Shown here piece after piece: positions 33,337-40,948 of a stretch of DNA of 49,672 nucleotides. The stretch spans positions 1 to 49,672 of the forward strand of contig CALMIF010000128.1 in NCBI GenBank assembly GCA_937864045.1, written 5' to 3'. The position numbers and the translations under genes are program-made. The stretch is from an uncultured Aquabacterium sp. Lineage in GTDB: Bacteria; Pseudomonadota; Gammaproteobacteria; Burkholderiales; Burkholderiaceae_C. The notes beneath the pieces were generated by a model. The model was not told the origin of the DNA. It saw only the letters and a program-made list of their open reading frames with translations, and searched no databases. Every line of letters begins with the position of its first letter. The first letter of the stretch is position 1.

Positions 33337-33825
33337 TCAGGCGGCCGGCCTGCGCCGCACGGCAGCGCCCACGGCCAGCGCGCCCAGGGCCATCAGGGCC
33401 ATCGACGCCGGCTCGGGCACGGTGGCCGCCAGCGACCAGGAGCCGGTGCCGAAGTCGTTGTTGCGGAACTCGGTGCAACTGCCGCTGTAGAAGCCGTTGG
33501 CGCCGCGGGCGCAGGTCCACCACTGGCCGGTGGCGCTGGTCATGAAGCCCAGGCCGTCGATGGCGTCGGTGCGGAATGGCGGCGTGCCCGGCTCGACGCC
33601 ACCGGACGCGAAGCAGATGTTCGCCAGCTGGCCCACCGGCAGGAGGGCCGCACCGCTCCAGCTGTAGGCGTCGACCAGGTCGGAGCCGACGTAGGAGAAG
33701 CGCACGATGTCCGACGGCGTGATGGGCGCACCCAGCTGGTAGAAAGGGCTCAGCTCCAGCGTGGCGATGGCCTGGCCCGGCGCCGCGTTCAGCGTGCAGT
33801 CGGCGCAGGTGCCGTGAAAGGCAAG
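33337..33825 (-). pseudogene. PEP-CTERM protein, 5'-truncated
   Basis: The C-terminal part of a PEP-CTERM protein is clear: GTCADCTLNAAPGQAIATLEL, VRFSYVGSDLVDAYSW, DGLGFMTSATGQWW, and the tag VPEPASMALMALGALAVG with a basic end AAVRRRPAA. No signal peptide precedes it in any frame. From about 33825 upstream the frame is low-complexity GC sequence and then the antisense of the nitronate monooxygenase start. The 5' end appears to have been deleted, so export is impossible. The frame remains open to 33993 but without protein-like content. Confidence 0.68.
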
Positions 33826-33875
33826 GCCCGGGCCGGGGCCGGGCCGTCCGCGCAGCGCGCAGTTCGGGTAGAACC

Positions 33876-34967
33876 ATGGCCATGCCCGTGACCACGCCCT
33901 CCCCCGCCGCCCGCGCCGCCGGCTTCTGCCAGCGCTTCGGCCTGAAGCACCCCGTCCTGCTGGCCCCGATGGCCGGCGCCTGTCCGCCGGCACTGAGCAT
34001 CGCGGTGATGCGCGCCGGCGGGCTGGGCGCCTGCGGCGCGCTGCTGATGGCCCCCGCGGCCATCGTGGAGTGGGCCGATGCGGTGCGCGCCGGCACGGCA
34101 GGCCCCGATGCCGGGCCGTTCCAGATCAACCTGTGGGTGCCGGACCCCGCGCCGGCCCGCGACGCGGCGCACGAGCAGGCGCTGTGCGACTTCCTGGCCG
34201 GCTACGGGCCTGCGGTGACGCCGGCCGCCGGTGACGCCCGTCCGCCCGACTTCGCCGCGCAATGCGAGGCGCTGCTGGCGGCACGGGCGCCCATCGTCTC
34301 GTCGGTGATGGGCCTGTTCCCGCCCGCCTTCGTGCAGCGCCTGAAGGCGGCGGGCGTGGCCTGGTGGGCGAATGTGTCGACCGTGGCCGAGGCGCTGGCG
34401 GCCGAGGCCGCCGGTGCCGACGTGGTGGTGGCCCAGGGCATGGAGGCCGGCGGCCACCGCGGCTGCTTCGACGCGCGGCTGGCCGAGGCGCAGCAGGTGG
34501 GCCTGTTCGCCCTGCTGCCGGCGGTGGCCGATGCGGTGCGGATTCCCGTCGTCGCCACCGGCGGCATCGCCGACGCCCGCGGCGTGGCCGCCGCCTTCGC
34601 ACTGGGCGCCAGCGCGGTGCAGGTGGGCACCGGCCTGCTGCGCACGCCCGAGGCGGCGCTGCCCGCGGCCTGGGCCGACGCCCTGGCCCGCACCGCGCCC
34701 GAGGACACCTGCCTGACCCGTGCCTTCAGCGGCCGCGCCGGGCGCGGCATCGCCACCGGGTATGTGCAGGCCGCTGCCGCGCCGGGCGCGCCGCCACCGG
34801 CGCCCTACCCGGTGCAGCGCGGGCTGACGGCGGCCATGCGCACGCAGGCCGTGGCCGATGGCGACGTGCAGCGCATGCAGGCCTGGGCCGGGCAGTCGGC
34901 CCGCCTGGCACCGGCGCTGCCGGCGGCGGACGTGATCGCACGGCTGCGGGCGGGCGTGCCGGGCTGA
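33876..34967 (+). CDS. Nitronate monooxygenase (class I-like)
   Basis: 363-aa FMN-dependent TIM-barrel enzyme that oxidises alkyl nitronates to carbonyl compounds and nitrite. Motifs: HPVLLAPMAGACPPALSIAV at the N-terminus, QINLWVPDP, VVVAQGMEAGGHRGCF with the catalytic His, VVATGGIADARGVAAAFALGASAVQVG for FMN phosphate binding, and CLTRAFSGRAGRGI. The length is normal. It is followed 131 bp later by an ornithine-cyclodeaminase gene on the same strand; both could serve nitrogen recovery. A second paralogue lies at 42357. Confidence 0.92.
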   Translation: MAMPVTTPSPAARAAGFCQRFGLKHPVLLAPMAGACPPALSIAVMRAGGLGACGALLMAPAAIVEWADAVRAGTAGPDAGPFQINLWVPDPAPARDAAHEQALCDFLAGYGPAVTPAAGDARPPDFAAQCEALLAARAPIVSSVMGLFPPAFVQRLKAAGVAWWANVSTVAEALAAEAAGADVVVAQGMEAGGHRGCFDARLAEAQQVGLFALLPAVADAVRIPVVATGGIADARGVAAAFALGASAVQVGTGLLRTPEAALPAAWADALARTAPEDTCLTRAFSGRAGRGIATGYVQAAAAPGAPPPAPYPVQRGLTAAMRTQAVADGDVQRMQAWAGQSARLAPALPAADVIARLRAGVPG

Positions 34968-35098
34968 GCCCGCCCCGCTTGCGCAGAACGGCAAGCACCA
35001 TGGCCGTTTCGGCAAGCCGGGCTGCCGAAGCTGCCACTGTGCAGGCTTCCGGCTGAACGCCCGGCTGGCCAGACTCGGGTCATGCCCTGGAGACACGC

Positions 35099-36187
35099 AT
35101 GACCGGCCACCACACCACCCGCCCCGACACGACCACCGACACCCTGTTCCTCGATGCCGACGCGGTGCGCCGCCTGGTGCGCCACCACGGCGTGCCGGCC
35201 ACGCTGGCCGGCATGGCCGGCGCCATCGAGGCCGGCTTCGCCCGCTGGGCCGACTTCGACAAGTCCGCCCGCATCGCCTGCCACGCGCCGCAGGGCGTGG
35301 CCGAGCTGATGCCGATCGCCGATGCGGCGCAGTTCGGCTTCAAGTACGTCAACGGCCACCCGGGCAACCCGGGCTTGAGCCTGCCCACGGTGATGGCCTT
35401 CGGCATGCTGGCCGACATGGCCACGGGCGCGCCGCGCCTGCTGTGCGAGCTGACCCTGGCCACCGCGCTGCGCACGGCCGCCACCTCGGCCCCGGTGGCG
35501 CAGCGCCTGGCGCGGCCCGGCAGCCGGGTGATGGCGCTCATCGGCAATGGCGCGCAGGCCGAGTTCCAGGCGCTGGCCTTCCGCGACCTGGTCGGCATCA
35601 CCACGCTGCGGCTGTTCGACACCGACGCCGCGGCCACTGCCAGGCTGGTGGCCAACCTGCGCGGCAGCGGCCTGCAGCTGCAGGTGTGCGCCAGCACGGC
35701 CGAGGCCCTGCAGGGCGCGCACATCGTGACCACCGCCACCGCCGACAAGGCACGCGCCACCATCGTGACACCGGCGATGCTGGCGCCCGGCATGCACCTG
35801 AACGCCGTGGGCGGCGACTGCCCCGGCAAGACCGAGCTGCACCCCGAGGTGCTGCGGCGCGCCAGCGTGTTCGTCGAGTACGCGCCGCAAAGCCGCATCG
35901 AGGGCGAGCTGCAGCAGCTGCCGGCCGACTTCCCGGTGACCGAGTTCTGGCAGGTGCTGGCCGGCGCGCACCCGGGGCGGCGCAGCGCCGACGAGCTCAC
36001 CGTGTTCGATTCGGTCGGCTTCGCGCTGGAGGACTTCGCCACGCTGCAGTGGCTGCACCGCGCGGCCCAGGCGGCCGGCATCGGCGAGCGCATCGCCCTG
36101 GTGGCGCGGCCGGCCGATCCGAAGAACCTGTTCGGCACCCTGGGCGCCGGCATGGCGGCGCCGGCGGGGCAGCCGCTGGCCGCCTGA
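35099..36187 (+). CDS. Ornithine cyclodeaminase family protein
   Basis: 362 aa, NAD-dependent enzyme of the ornithine cyclodeaminase/mu-crystallin family. The N-terminal substrate part includes FGFKYVNGHPGNPG and CELTLATALRTAATSA; the Rossmann motif is ALIGNGAQAEFQALAF; then HIVTTATADKA and GMHLNAVGGDCPGKTEL, whose Asp matches the catalytic aspartate of the true cyclodeaminase. The KYVNGHPGNP motif fits the true ornithine-to-proline enzyme better than the paralogue at 36820. It may generate proline and free ammonium, in keeping with nearby nitrogen genes. Confidence 0.9.
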   Translation: MTGHHTTRPDTTTDTLFLDADAVRRLVRHHGVPATLAGMAGAIEAGFARWADFDKSARIACHAPQGVAELMPIADAAQFGFKYVNGHPGNPGLSLPTVMAFGMLADMATGAPRLLCELTLATALRTAATSAPVAQRLARPGSRVMALIGNGAQAEFQALAFRDLVGITTLRLFDTDAAATARLVANLRGSGLQLQVCASTAEALQGAHIVTTATADKARATIVTPAMLAPGMHLNAVGGDCPGKTELHPEVLRRASVFVEYAPQSRIEGELQQLPADFPVTEFWQVLAGAHPGRRSADELTVFDSVGFALEDFATLQWLHRAAQAAGIGERIALVARPADPKNLFGTLGAGMAAPAGQPLAA

Positions 36188-36610
36188 TCAGAGCGCGGAG
36201 GCTTCCTCGCTGGCCCGCAGCAGTTGCTCCAGCCGCTCGCCCAGCAGCTGCGGGTGGCCGGACTTGGGCACGAAGGCGTCGTAGCCGCTGAAGCCGGCGC
36301 GCACCTCGGCTTCGTCCAGGCCGCTGTGCATCACGATGCGGGCGTGGGCGGTGCCCGGCTCCTGCCGCAGGGCGCGGCCGAGGGCCAGGCCGTCCAGGCC
36401 GGGCATCTCGACGTCGAGCACGATGGCGTCGAAGCGCAGCACCCGCGCCACCGCCAGCGCGGCGGCACCGTCGGCCAGCGCCAGCACCCGCCAGCCGCGG
36501 GCTTCCAGCGCCGCGCTCATCCAGGCCCGCGTGGTGGGGCAGTCGTCGACCATCAGGATGTTGCCGCGCCGCGTGGACACCGCGGGCCGGGGGTGGTCGG
36601 GAACTGCCAT
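36188..36610 (-). CDS. Stand-alone response-regulator receiver protein
   Basis: 140 aa from ATG 36610. Only a CheY-like receiver domain is present: acidic pair in ILMVDDCPTTRAWM, phosphoacceptor Asp in AIVLDVEMPG, conserved Ser/Thr replaced around IVMHSG, and Lys in FVPKSG. There is no output domain and no histidine kinase gene nearby, so it is an orphan phospho-switch or a phosphorelay intermediate. The stop abuts the convergent cyclodeaminase gene (36187/36188). The 209 bases upstream to 36819 contain one DnaA-box-like 9-mer and a small GC hairpin but nothing I would call. Confidence 0.86.
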   Translation of the reverse strand: MAVPDHPRPAVSTRRGNILMVDDCPTTRAWMSAALEARGWRVLALADGAAALAVARVLRFDAIVLDVEMPGLDGLALGRALRQEPGTAHARIVMHSGLDEAEVRAGFSGYDAFVPKSGHPQLLGERLEQLLRASEEASAL

Positions 36611-36819
36611 CCAGGCAGCGTACCGGCGGCACCGGCGCCCGCAAGGCCGTGCCAAGGGTCGCCACCGCCGTCCGTGCGACCTGCCACAAATGCGGGCAGG
36701 CCAGACCGTGACGACGTGACACCCGTGCTGTCCAGCACTTGCGCCCAGCTTGTCCACAGGCTTGTCACCAGCCGGGCCTCGACCCCCACCCTGGGGGGCC
36801 GGGAAAACACCAACCCGGG

Positions 36820-37758
36820 TCACGGCGGCAGGGCGATGCCGCAGACCAGCATCGCCGCGGCCAGGTCTTCCAGCGCATTGCCGACCGACTTGAACACCGT
36901 GCGCTGGGCGGCGTCGCTGCTGCCGGCGGCCTCGCCGCGGGCCAGCGCCGCCAGCGTGCCGCGCACGTCGGCCGGCGTGATCACGCCGCGCTGCATCGGC
37001 CCGAGCAGGTCGCCGCTCTTGGCCAGCGCCTCGTCGGTGTCCACGTACAGCGCCGCCCCCGCGAAGCAGGCGTCGTCGGCCTCGCGCATCGCGGGCGTGA
37101 AGCTGCCGATCAGGTCGAGGTGACTGCCCGGGCGCAGCCAGGCGCCGTGCACCAGCGGCGCGGTCGCCAGCGTGGCGCAGCTGACCACGTCGGCCGCGGC
37201 CACCGCGGCGGGCAGGTCGGTGGTGGCGGCCGCATCGAAGCCGTCTGTCTGCAACTGCACGGCCAGCGCCTGGGCGGCGGCGGGCTGGCGCGCCCACACC
37301 GTCACCCGCGTGATCGGCCGCACCACGCGGTAGGCCGCCGGCAGCAGCCGCGCCACCTGGCCGGCGCCCACCAGCAGCAGGTGCTGCGCATCGGCCCGCG
37401 CCAGCCACGACGCGGCCAGCGCCGACGCGGCGGCGGTGCGGCGGGCGGTGATCTGGTCACCGTCCAGCAGGGCCAGTGGTGCGCCGGTGGCCGCGTCATA
37501 CAGCAGGTAGGTGCCGTGCAGGCCGGGCAGGCCGCGCGCGGCGTTGTGCGGCGCCACGTTGACCGTCTTCACGCCATAGCAGCAGCCGTCCACCCAGGCC
37601 GGCATCAGCAGCGAGGTGAAGCCGCCACCGGGGGCGCTGACCTGGTGCACATGCCGCTGCGGCACCGTGCAGCCGCGGGCGAACATGGCGCGCAGCGCCG
37701 GGATCAGGCTGTCGAATGGCAGGCCGGCGCGGGTGGCCTGGGCGTCGAGGATGCGCAT
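36820..37758 (-). CDS. Ornithine cyclodeaminase/mu-crystallin family protein (second)
   Basis: 312 aa, shorter than the paralogue at 35099. Motifs: RHVHQVSAPGGGFTSLLMPAW, GVKTVNVAPHNAARGLPGLHGTY with substrate Lys, DGDQITARRTAAASALAA, the Rossmann motif LLVGAGQVARLL, and HLDLIGSFTPAMREAD. This pattern fits delta1-pyrroline-2-carboxylate/piperideine-2-carboxylate reductases or alanine dehydrogenase-like members rather than true cyclodeaminase. It lies 4 bp after an Lrp-type regulator gene, so the two are co-transcribed. Confidence 0.9.
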   Translation of the reverse strand: MRILDAQATRAGLPFDSLIPALRAMFARGCTVPQRHVHQVSAPGGGFTSLLMPAWVDGCCYGVKTVNVAPHNAARGLPGLHGTYLLYDAATGAPLALLDGDQITARRTAAASALAASWLARADAQHLLLVGAGQVARLLPAAYRVVRPITRVTVWARQPAAAQALAVQLQTDGFDAAATTDLPAAVAAADVVSCATLATAPLVHGAWLRPGSHLDLIGSFTPAMREADDACFAGAALYVDTDEALAKSGDLLGPMQRGVITPADVRGTLAALARGEAAGSSDAAQRTVFKSVGNALEDLAAAMLVCGIALPP

Positions 37759-37762
37759 GGGG

Positions 37763-38188
37763 TCAACGGTCGCTGGAGAGCAGGATGCTGGTCTCGGTGT
37801 TGCGGATGCCGGCGGTCAGGCGCACCCGCTCCAGCAGTTTCGACAGCGCCGCCATGTCGTCGGCCTGCAGCTCGGTCAGCAGGTCCCAGCGGCCGTTGGT
37901 GTCGTGCAGCGCCACCACGCCGGGCTCGTCCAGCAGGCTGGCGATCACCGCGCGGGTCTGGTTGCCCTCGACCAGCAGCGCCATCCAGGCGCGGATGCGC
38001 TGCGGCTGCGCGGCAGGCTGCAGCTGCACGCTGTAGCCGACGATGACCTGCGCGTCCTCCAGCTTGCGCAGCCGGTTGCTCACCGTGCCGCGCGACACAC
38101 CCAGCTTGGCCGCCAGCGTGGCCAGCGGCAGGCGGGCGTCGCGGCGCAGCAGGGCGATCAGCTGGCGGTCGGTGTCGTCGAGGGTCAT
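37763..38188 (-). CDS. Lrp/AsnC-family regulator
   Basis: 141 aa. N-terminal winged HTH (LDDTDRQLIALLRRDARLP, LAAKLGVSRGTVSNRLRKLEDAQVIVGY) and C-terminal RAM ligand-binding domain (AWMALLVEGNQTRAV, VVALHDTNGRWDLLTELQADD). It immediately precedes the second cyclodeaminase-family gene with 4 bp between, the usual layout of an amino-acid-responsive local regulator. The expected effector is an amino acid such as proline, ornithine or lysine; this is inferred from position only. Confidence 0.93.
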   Translation of the reverse strand: MTLDDTDRQLIALLRRDARLPLATLAAKLGVSRGTVSNRLRKLEDAQVIVGYSVQLQPAAQPQRIRAWMALLVEGNQTRAVIASLLDEPGVVALHDTNGRWDLLTELQADDMAALSKLLERVRLTAGIRNTETSILLSSDR

Positions 38189-38253
38189 CGCGGTGGCGAT
38201 GATCGCACCGCCACCACGCCGCCCGGGTGCCGGCGTTCAGCGCCGGCCGACCC

Positions 38254-39456
38254 TCACCAGCTCACCTCGCGGTCCGGCGTCGCGCCAATCTTGTGGATCG
38301 ACAGGTCGGCGCCGTCGTATTCCTCCTCGGCGCTCAGGCGCAGGCCGGTCGCGACCTTGAGCACGCCGTAGACCGCCAGCCCGCCGGCAAAGGCCCACAC
38401 CACGCCCATCAGCGTGCCGATGAGCTGGGCGCCGATGCTGACGCCCCCGAGGCCGCCCAGCGCGTGGCTGCCGAAGAGGCCGCAGGCGATGCCGCCCCAG
38501 GCGCCGCACAGGCCGTGCAGCGGCCACACGCCCAGCACGTCGTCGATCTTCCAGCGGTTCTGCGTCAGCGTGAACATCACGACGAAGATCGCGCCGGCCA
38601 CGCCGCCCACCACCAGGGCGCCGGCCGGGTGCATCACGTCGGACCCCGCGCACACGGCCACCAGGCCCGCCAGCGGGCCGTTGTAGGCGAAGCCGGGGTC
38701 GTTCTTGCCCATCAGCACCGCCACCAGGGTGCCGCCGACCATCGCCATCAGCGAATTCACTGCCACCAGACCGCTGATCTTGGCGACCGTCTGCGCGCTC
38801 ATCACGTTGAAGCCGAACCAGCCCACGGCCAGCACCCAGGCGCCCAGCGCCAGGAATGGGATGCTTGATGGCGGGTGCGCGCTCATCAGGCCGTCCTTGC
38901 GGTAGCGGCCGGCGCGGGCGCCCAGCAGCAGCACGGCGGCCAGGCCGATCCAGCCGCCCACGGCGTGCACCACCACGCTGCCGGCGAAGTCGTGGAACTC
39001 GGCACCGGTGGCGGCCTTGATCCAGCCCTGGATGCCGAAGCGCTGGTTCCAGGCCACGCCCTCGAACAGCGGATAGACCAGGCCGACCAGCACCGCGGTG
39101 GCAATGAGCTGCGGGCCGAAGCGCGCCCGCTCGGCGATGCCGCCGGAGACGATGGCCGGGATCGCCGCCGCAAACGTCAGCAGAAAGAAGAACTTGACCA
39201 GTTCATAGCCGTTCTTCGCCGCCAGGCTCTCGGCACCCACCATGAAGCTGGTGCCGTAGGCCACGATGTAGCCGACGAAGAAGTAGGCGATGGTCGACAC
39301 GGCGAAGTCGACCAGGATCTTGACCAGGGCGTTGACCTGGTTCTTCTTGCGCACCGTGCCCAGTTCGAGGAAGGCAAAGCCGGCGTGCATGGCGAGCACC
39401 ATGATGGCGCCCAGCAGGATGAACAGGGCGTCCGTGCCCTGCGCGATCGATTCCAC
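38254..39456 (-). CDS. amt: Ammonium transporter (Amt family)
   Basis: 400 aa from GTG 39456, chosen because AGGAGA lies four bases upstream; an ATG at 39477 has no such site. About eleven membrane helices. The pore twin-histidine pair is visible as SVVVHAVGG and PLHGLCGAWGG, with LELGTVRKKNQVNAL, GGIAERARF and FNVMSAQTV in the expected places. The N-terminus lacks the long signal peptide of E. coli AmtB. No glnK gene is adjacent. Upstream lie a sigma-54 promoter and an NtrC-type site, so expression is expected under nitrogen limitation. Confidence 0.95.
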   Translation of the reverse strand: MESIAQGTDALFILLGAIMVLAMHAGFAFLELGTVRKKNQVNALVKILVDFAVSTIAYFFVGYIVAYGTSFMVGAESLAAKNGYELVKFFFLLTFAAAIPAIVSGGIAERARFGPQLIATAVLVGLVYPLFEGVAWNQRFGIQGWIKAATGAEFHDFAGSVVVHAVGGWIGLAAVLLLGARAGRYRKDGLMSAHPPSSIPFLALGAWVLAVGWFGFNVMSAQTVAKISGLVAVNSLMAMVGGTLVAVLMGKNDPGFAYNGPLAGLVAVCAGSDVMHPAGALVVGGVAGAIFVVMFTLTQNRWKIDDVLGVWPLHGLCGAWGGIACGLFGSHALGGLGGVSIGAQLIGTLMGVVWAFAGGLAVYGVLKVATGLRLSAEEEYDGADLSIHKIGATPDREVSW

Positions 39457-39541
39457 GGTGTCTCCTTGCAGCGTCATGGGCCGCAAACGTGCATCACCGC
39501 CGTTGGCGCGCACCAGGGCGCGGCCTGATGCACCAGCTTCA

Positions 39542-39557
39542 AGCAAAGGCCGTGCCT
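39542..39557 (-). promoter_or_regulatory. Sigma-54 (RpoN) promoter of the ammonium transporter
   Basis: On the minus strand the sequence reads AGGCACGGCCTTTGCT. It matches the -24/-12 consensus TGGCAC-N5-TTGCW at all positions but the first, with the exact GG-to-GC spacing. Transcription would start near 39531 and leave a leader of about 75 bases before the GTG. NtrC-activated amt genes normally have this promoter type. Confidence 0.78.
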
Positions 39558-39606
39558 TGATTGGTGCAGGGCGGGCGCACCGGTTTTGCGTGCGGGCACT
39601 GCGATT

Positions 39607-39632
39607 CGCACCGTTGTGGTGCAACTTGCACC
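39607..39632. promoter_or_regulatory. NtrC-type enhancer site
   Basis: GCACC-N5-GGTGC at 39608-39622 agrees with the NtrC consensus TGCACC-N5-GGTGCA, and GGTGCAACTTGCACC at 39618-39632 is an overlapping perfect 7-1-7 palindrome. They lie about 50-75 bp upstream of the sigma-54 element, a usual enhancer distance. The site also sits just before the divergent AlkC-like gene at 39669, whose promoter it may touch. Confidence 0.68.
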
Positions 39633-39668
39633 GGGACGGCACCTGCGGTCGCCATGCGATGCTTTGGC

Positions 39669-40814
39669 ATGGCCGACCCCTTCAAGACCTGGATCGACGC
39701 TGCGGTGGTGCAGGCCATCGCGCACCACGTGCAGCGCGGCTGGCGCGGCTTCGACGCCGCCGGCTTCACCGACAGCGCACTGCAGGGGCTGGACACGCTG
39801 GCGCTGAAGGCCCGCGTGCAGCAGGTGGCGCAGGCGCTGGCCGCGCGCCTGCCCGACGACGCCGACCGCGCCTGCGGCATCCTGGAGACCAGCCTGGGCC
39901 CGCCCGCATCCGTCGACGGCGAGCCGGAGGACTGGGGCGCCTTGCGCACCAGCGACGCCGGCCTGGCCGGCTGGGCCGTGTGGCCGCTGACGGAAGCCGT
40001 CGCGCTGCGCACGGTGCACAGCGCACCCGAGCGCGGCCTGCTGGCGCTGCAGGCGATGACGCAGCGGCTGACCGCCGAATTCGCGATCCGGCCGTTCTTC
40101 ATCGCCCAGCCGGCGCTGACCTTTGCCACCGTCGGCGGCTGGCGGCAGCACCCCAGCGCCCATGTGCGCCGCCTGGTCAGCGAGGGCAGCCGGCCGCGCC
40201 TGCCCTGGGGCCTGCGGCTGCAGGCGCTGGTGGCCGACCCGTCGCCCACCCTGCCCTGGCTGCGGGCCCTGCAGGACGACCCCAGCGCCTACGTGCGCCG
40301 CAGCGTGGCCAACCACCTGAACGACATCGCCATGGACCACCCGGCCCTGCTGGCCGACTGGCTGGCCACGCACCTGCCCGGCGCCAGCACCGAGCGCCGC
40401 GCGCTGCTGAAGCACGCCAGCCGCGGCTTGGTGAAGGCGGGGGACGCGGCCGTGCTGGCCGCCTGGGGGCTGGGTGCGGCCTACCGCGGGCGCGTGGCGC
40501 TGGGCCTGTCACCCGCCGCGCTGGCGGTGGGGGACACGCTGACGATCACGCTGGGCCTGACGTCAGCAGCGCGGGAACCGCAGCGGCTGGCCATCGACTA
40601 CGCGGTGCAACACGTCAAGGCCGCCGGTCACACCACGCCCAAGGTGTTCAAGGGCTGGGTGATCGACCTGGCGCCGGGCGAGCGGCGCACGCTCGTGAAG
40701 CGCCATGCGCTGAAGCGCATCACCACCCGCACCTACCACCCCGGCGCGCATGCGGTGGACGTGCGCATCAACGGCCAGGTGCTGGCCGAGGCGGGGTTCG
40801 CGCTGCGCGTTTGA
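39669..40814 (+). CDS. AlkC-like DNA alkylation repair protein
   Basis: 381 aa from ATG 39669 (MADPFKTWID). Central HEAT-like repeats with AlkC signatures: HPSAHVRRLVSEGSRPRLPW and DPSAYVRRSVANHLNDIAMDHP. The AlkC/AlkD superfamily removes 3-methyladenine and similar lesions without base flipping. A C-terminal immunoglobulin-like domain (about 280-381: GDTLTITLGLTS, FKGWVIDLAPGE, YHPGAHAVDVRINGQ) is typical of the AlkC branch. It is divergent from the ammonium transporter. Confidence 0.88.
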   Translation: MADPFKTWIDAAVVQAIAHHVQRGWRGFDAAGFTDSALQGLDTLALKARVQQVAQALAARLPDDADRACGILETSLGPPASVDGEPEDWGALRTSDAGLAGWAVWPLTEAVALRTVHSAPERGLLALQAMTQRLTAEFAIRPFFIAQPALTFATVGGWRQHPSAHVRRLVSEGSRPRLPWGLRLQALVADPSPTLPWLRALQDDPSAYVRRSVANHLNDIAMDHPALLADWLATHLPGASTERRALLKHASRGLVKAGDAAVLAAWGLGAAYRGRVALGLSPAALAVGDTLTITLGLTSAAREPQRLAIDYAVQHVKAAGHTTPKVFKGWVIDLAPGERRTLVKRHALKRITTRTYHPGAHAVDVRINGQVLAEAGFALRV

Positions 40815-40864
40815 CTGGTGTTGCGGCTGATGCGCAGTCGACGCGCTGCTGCGATCGAAGCAAG

Positions 40865-40932
40865 CGATCGCCGCGGAACCGGCTCCGCCGGGCCGCTGGC
40901 GATGCCCCCTTGAGGGGGAGCGCCGCAGGCGC
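40865..40932. repeat. Palindromic intergenic element
   Basis: Three hairpins follow each other between two convergent genes: ATCGCC/GGCGAT (40867-40903, enclosing a GCGG/CCGC stem), CCCCCT/AGGGGG (40905-40918) and GCGCC/GGCGC (40920-40932). The stem style matches the clusters at 1724-1800 and 28538-28677. Its position after two converging stops would let it act as a bidirectional terminator. Confidence 0.6.
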
Positions 40933-40948
40933 TTCGGGGGTGGGCGAG

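Noticed and set aside
36740..36780. DnaA-box-like 9-mer (TTGTCCACA) and nearby motifs as a replication origin
   Set aside because: Only one imperfect box, no AT-rich unwinding region and no dnaA, dnaN or parAB genes nearby.
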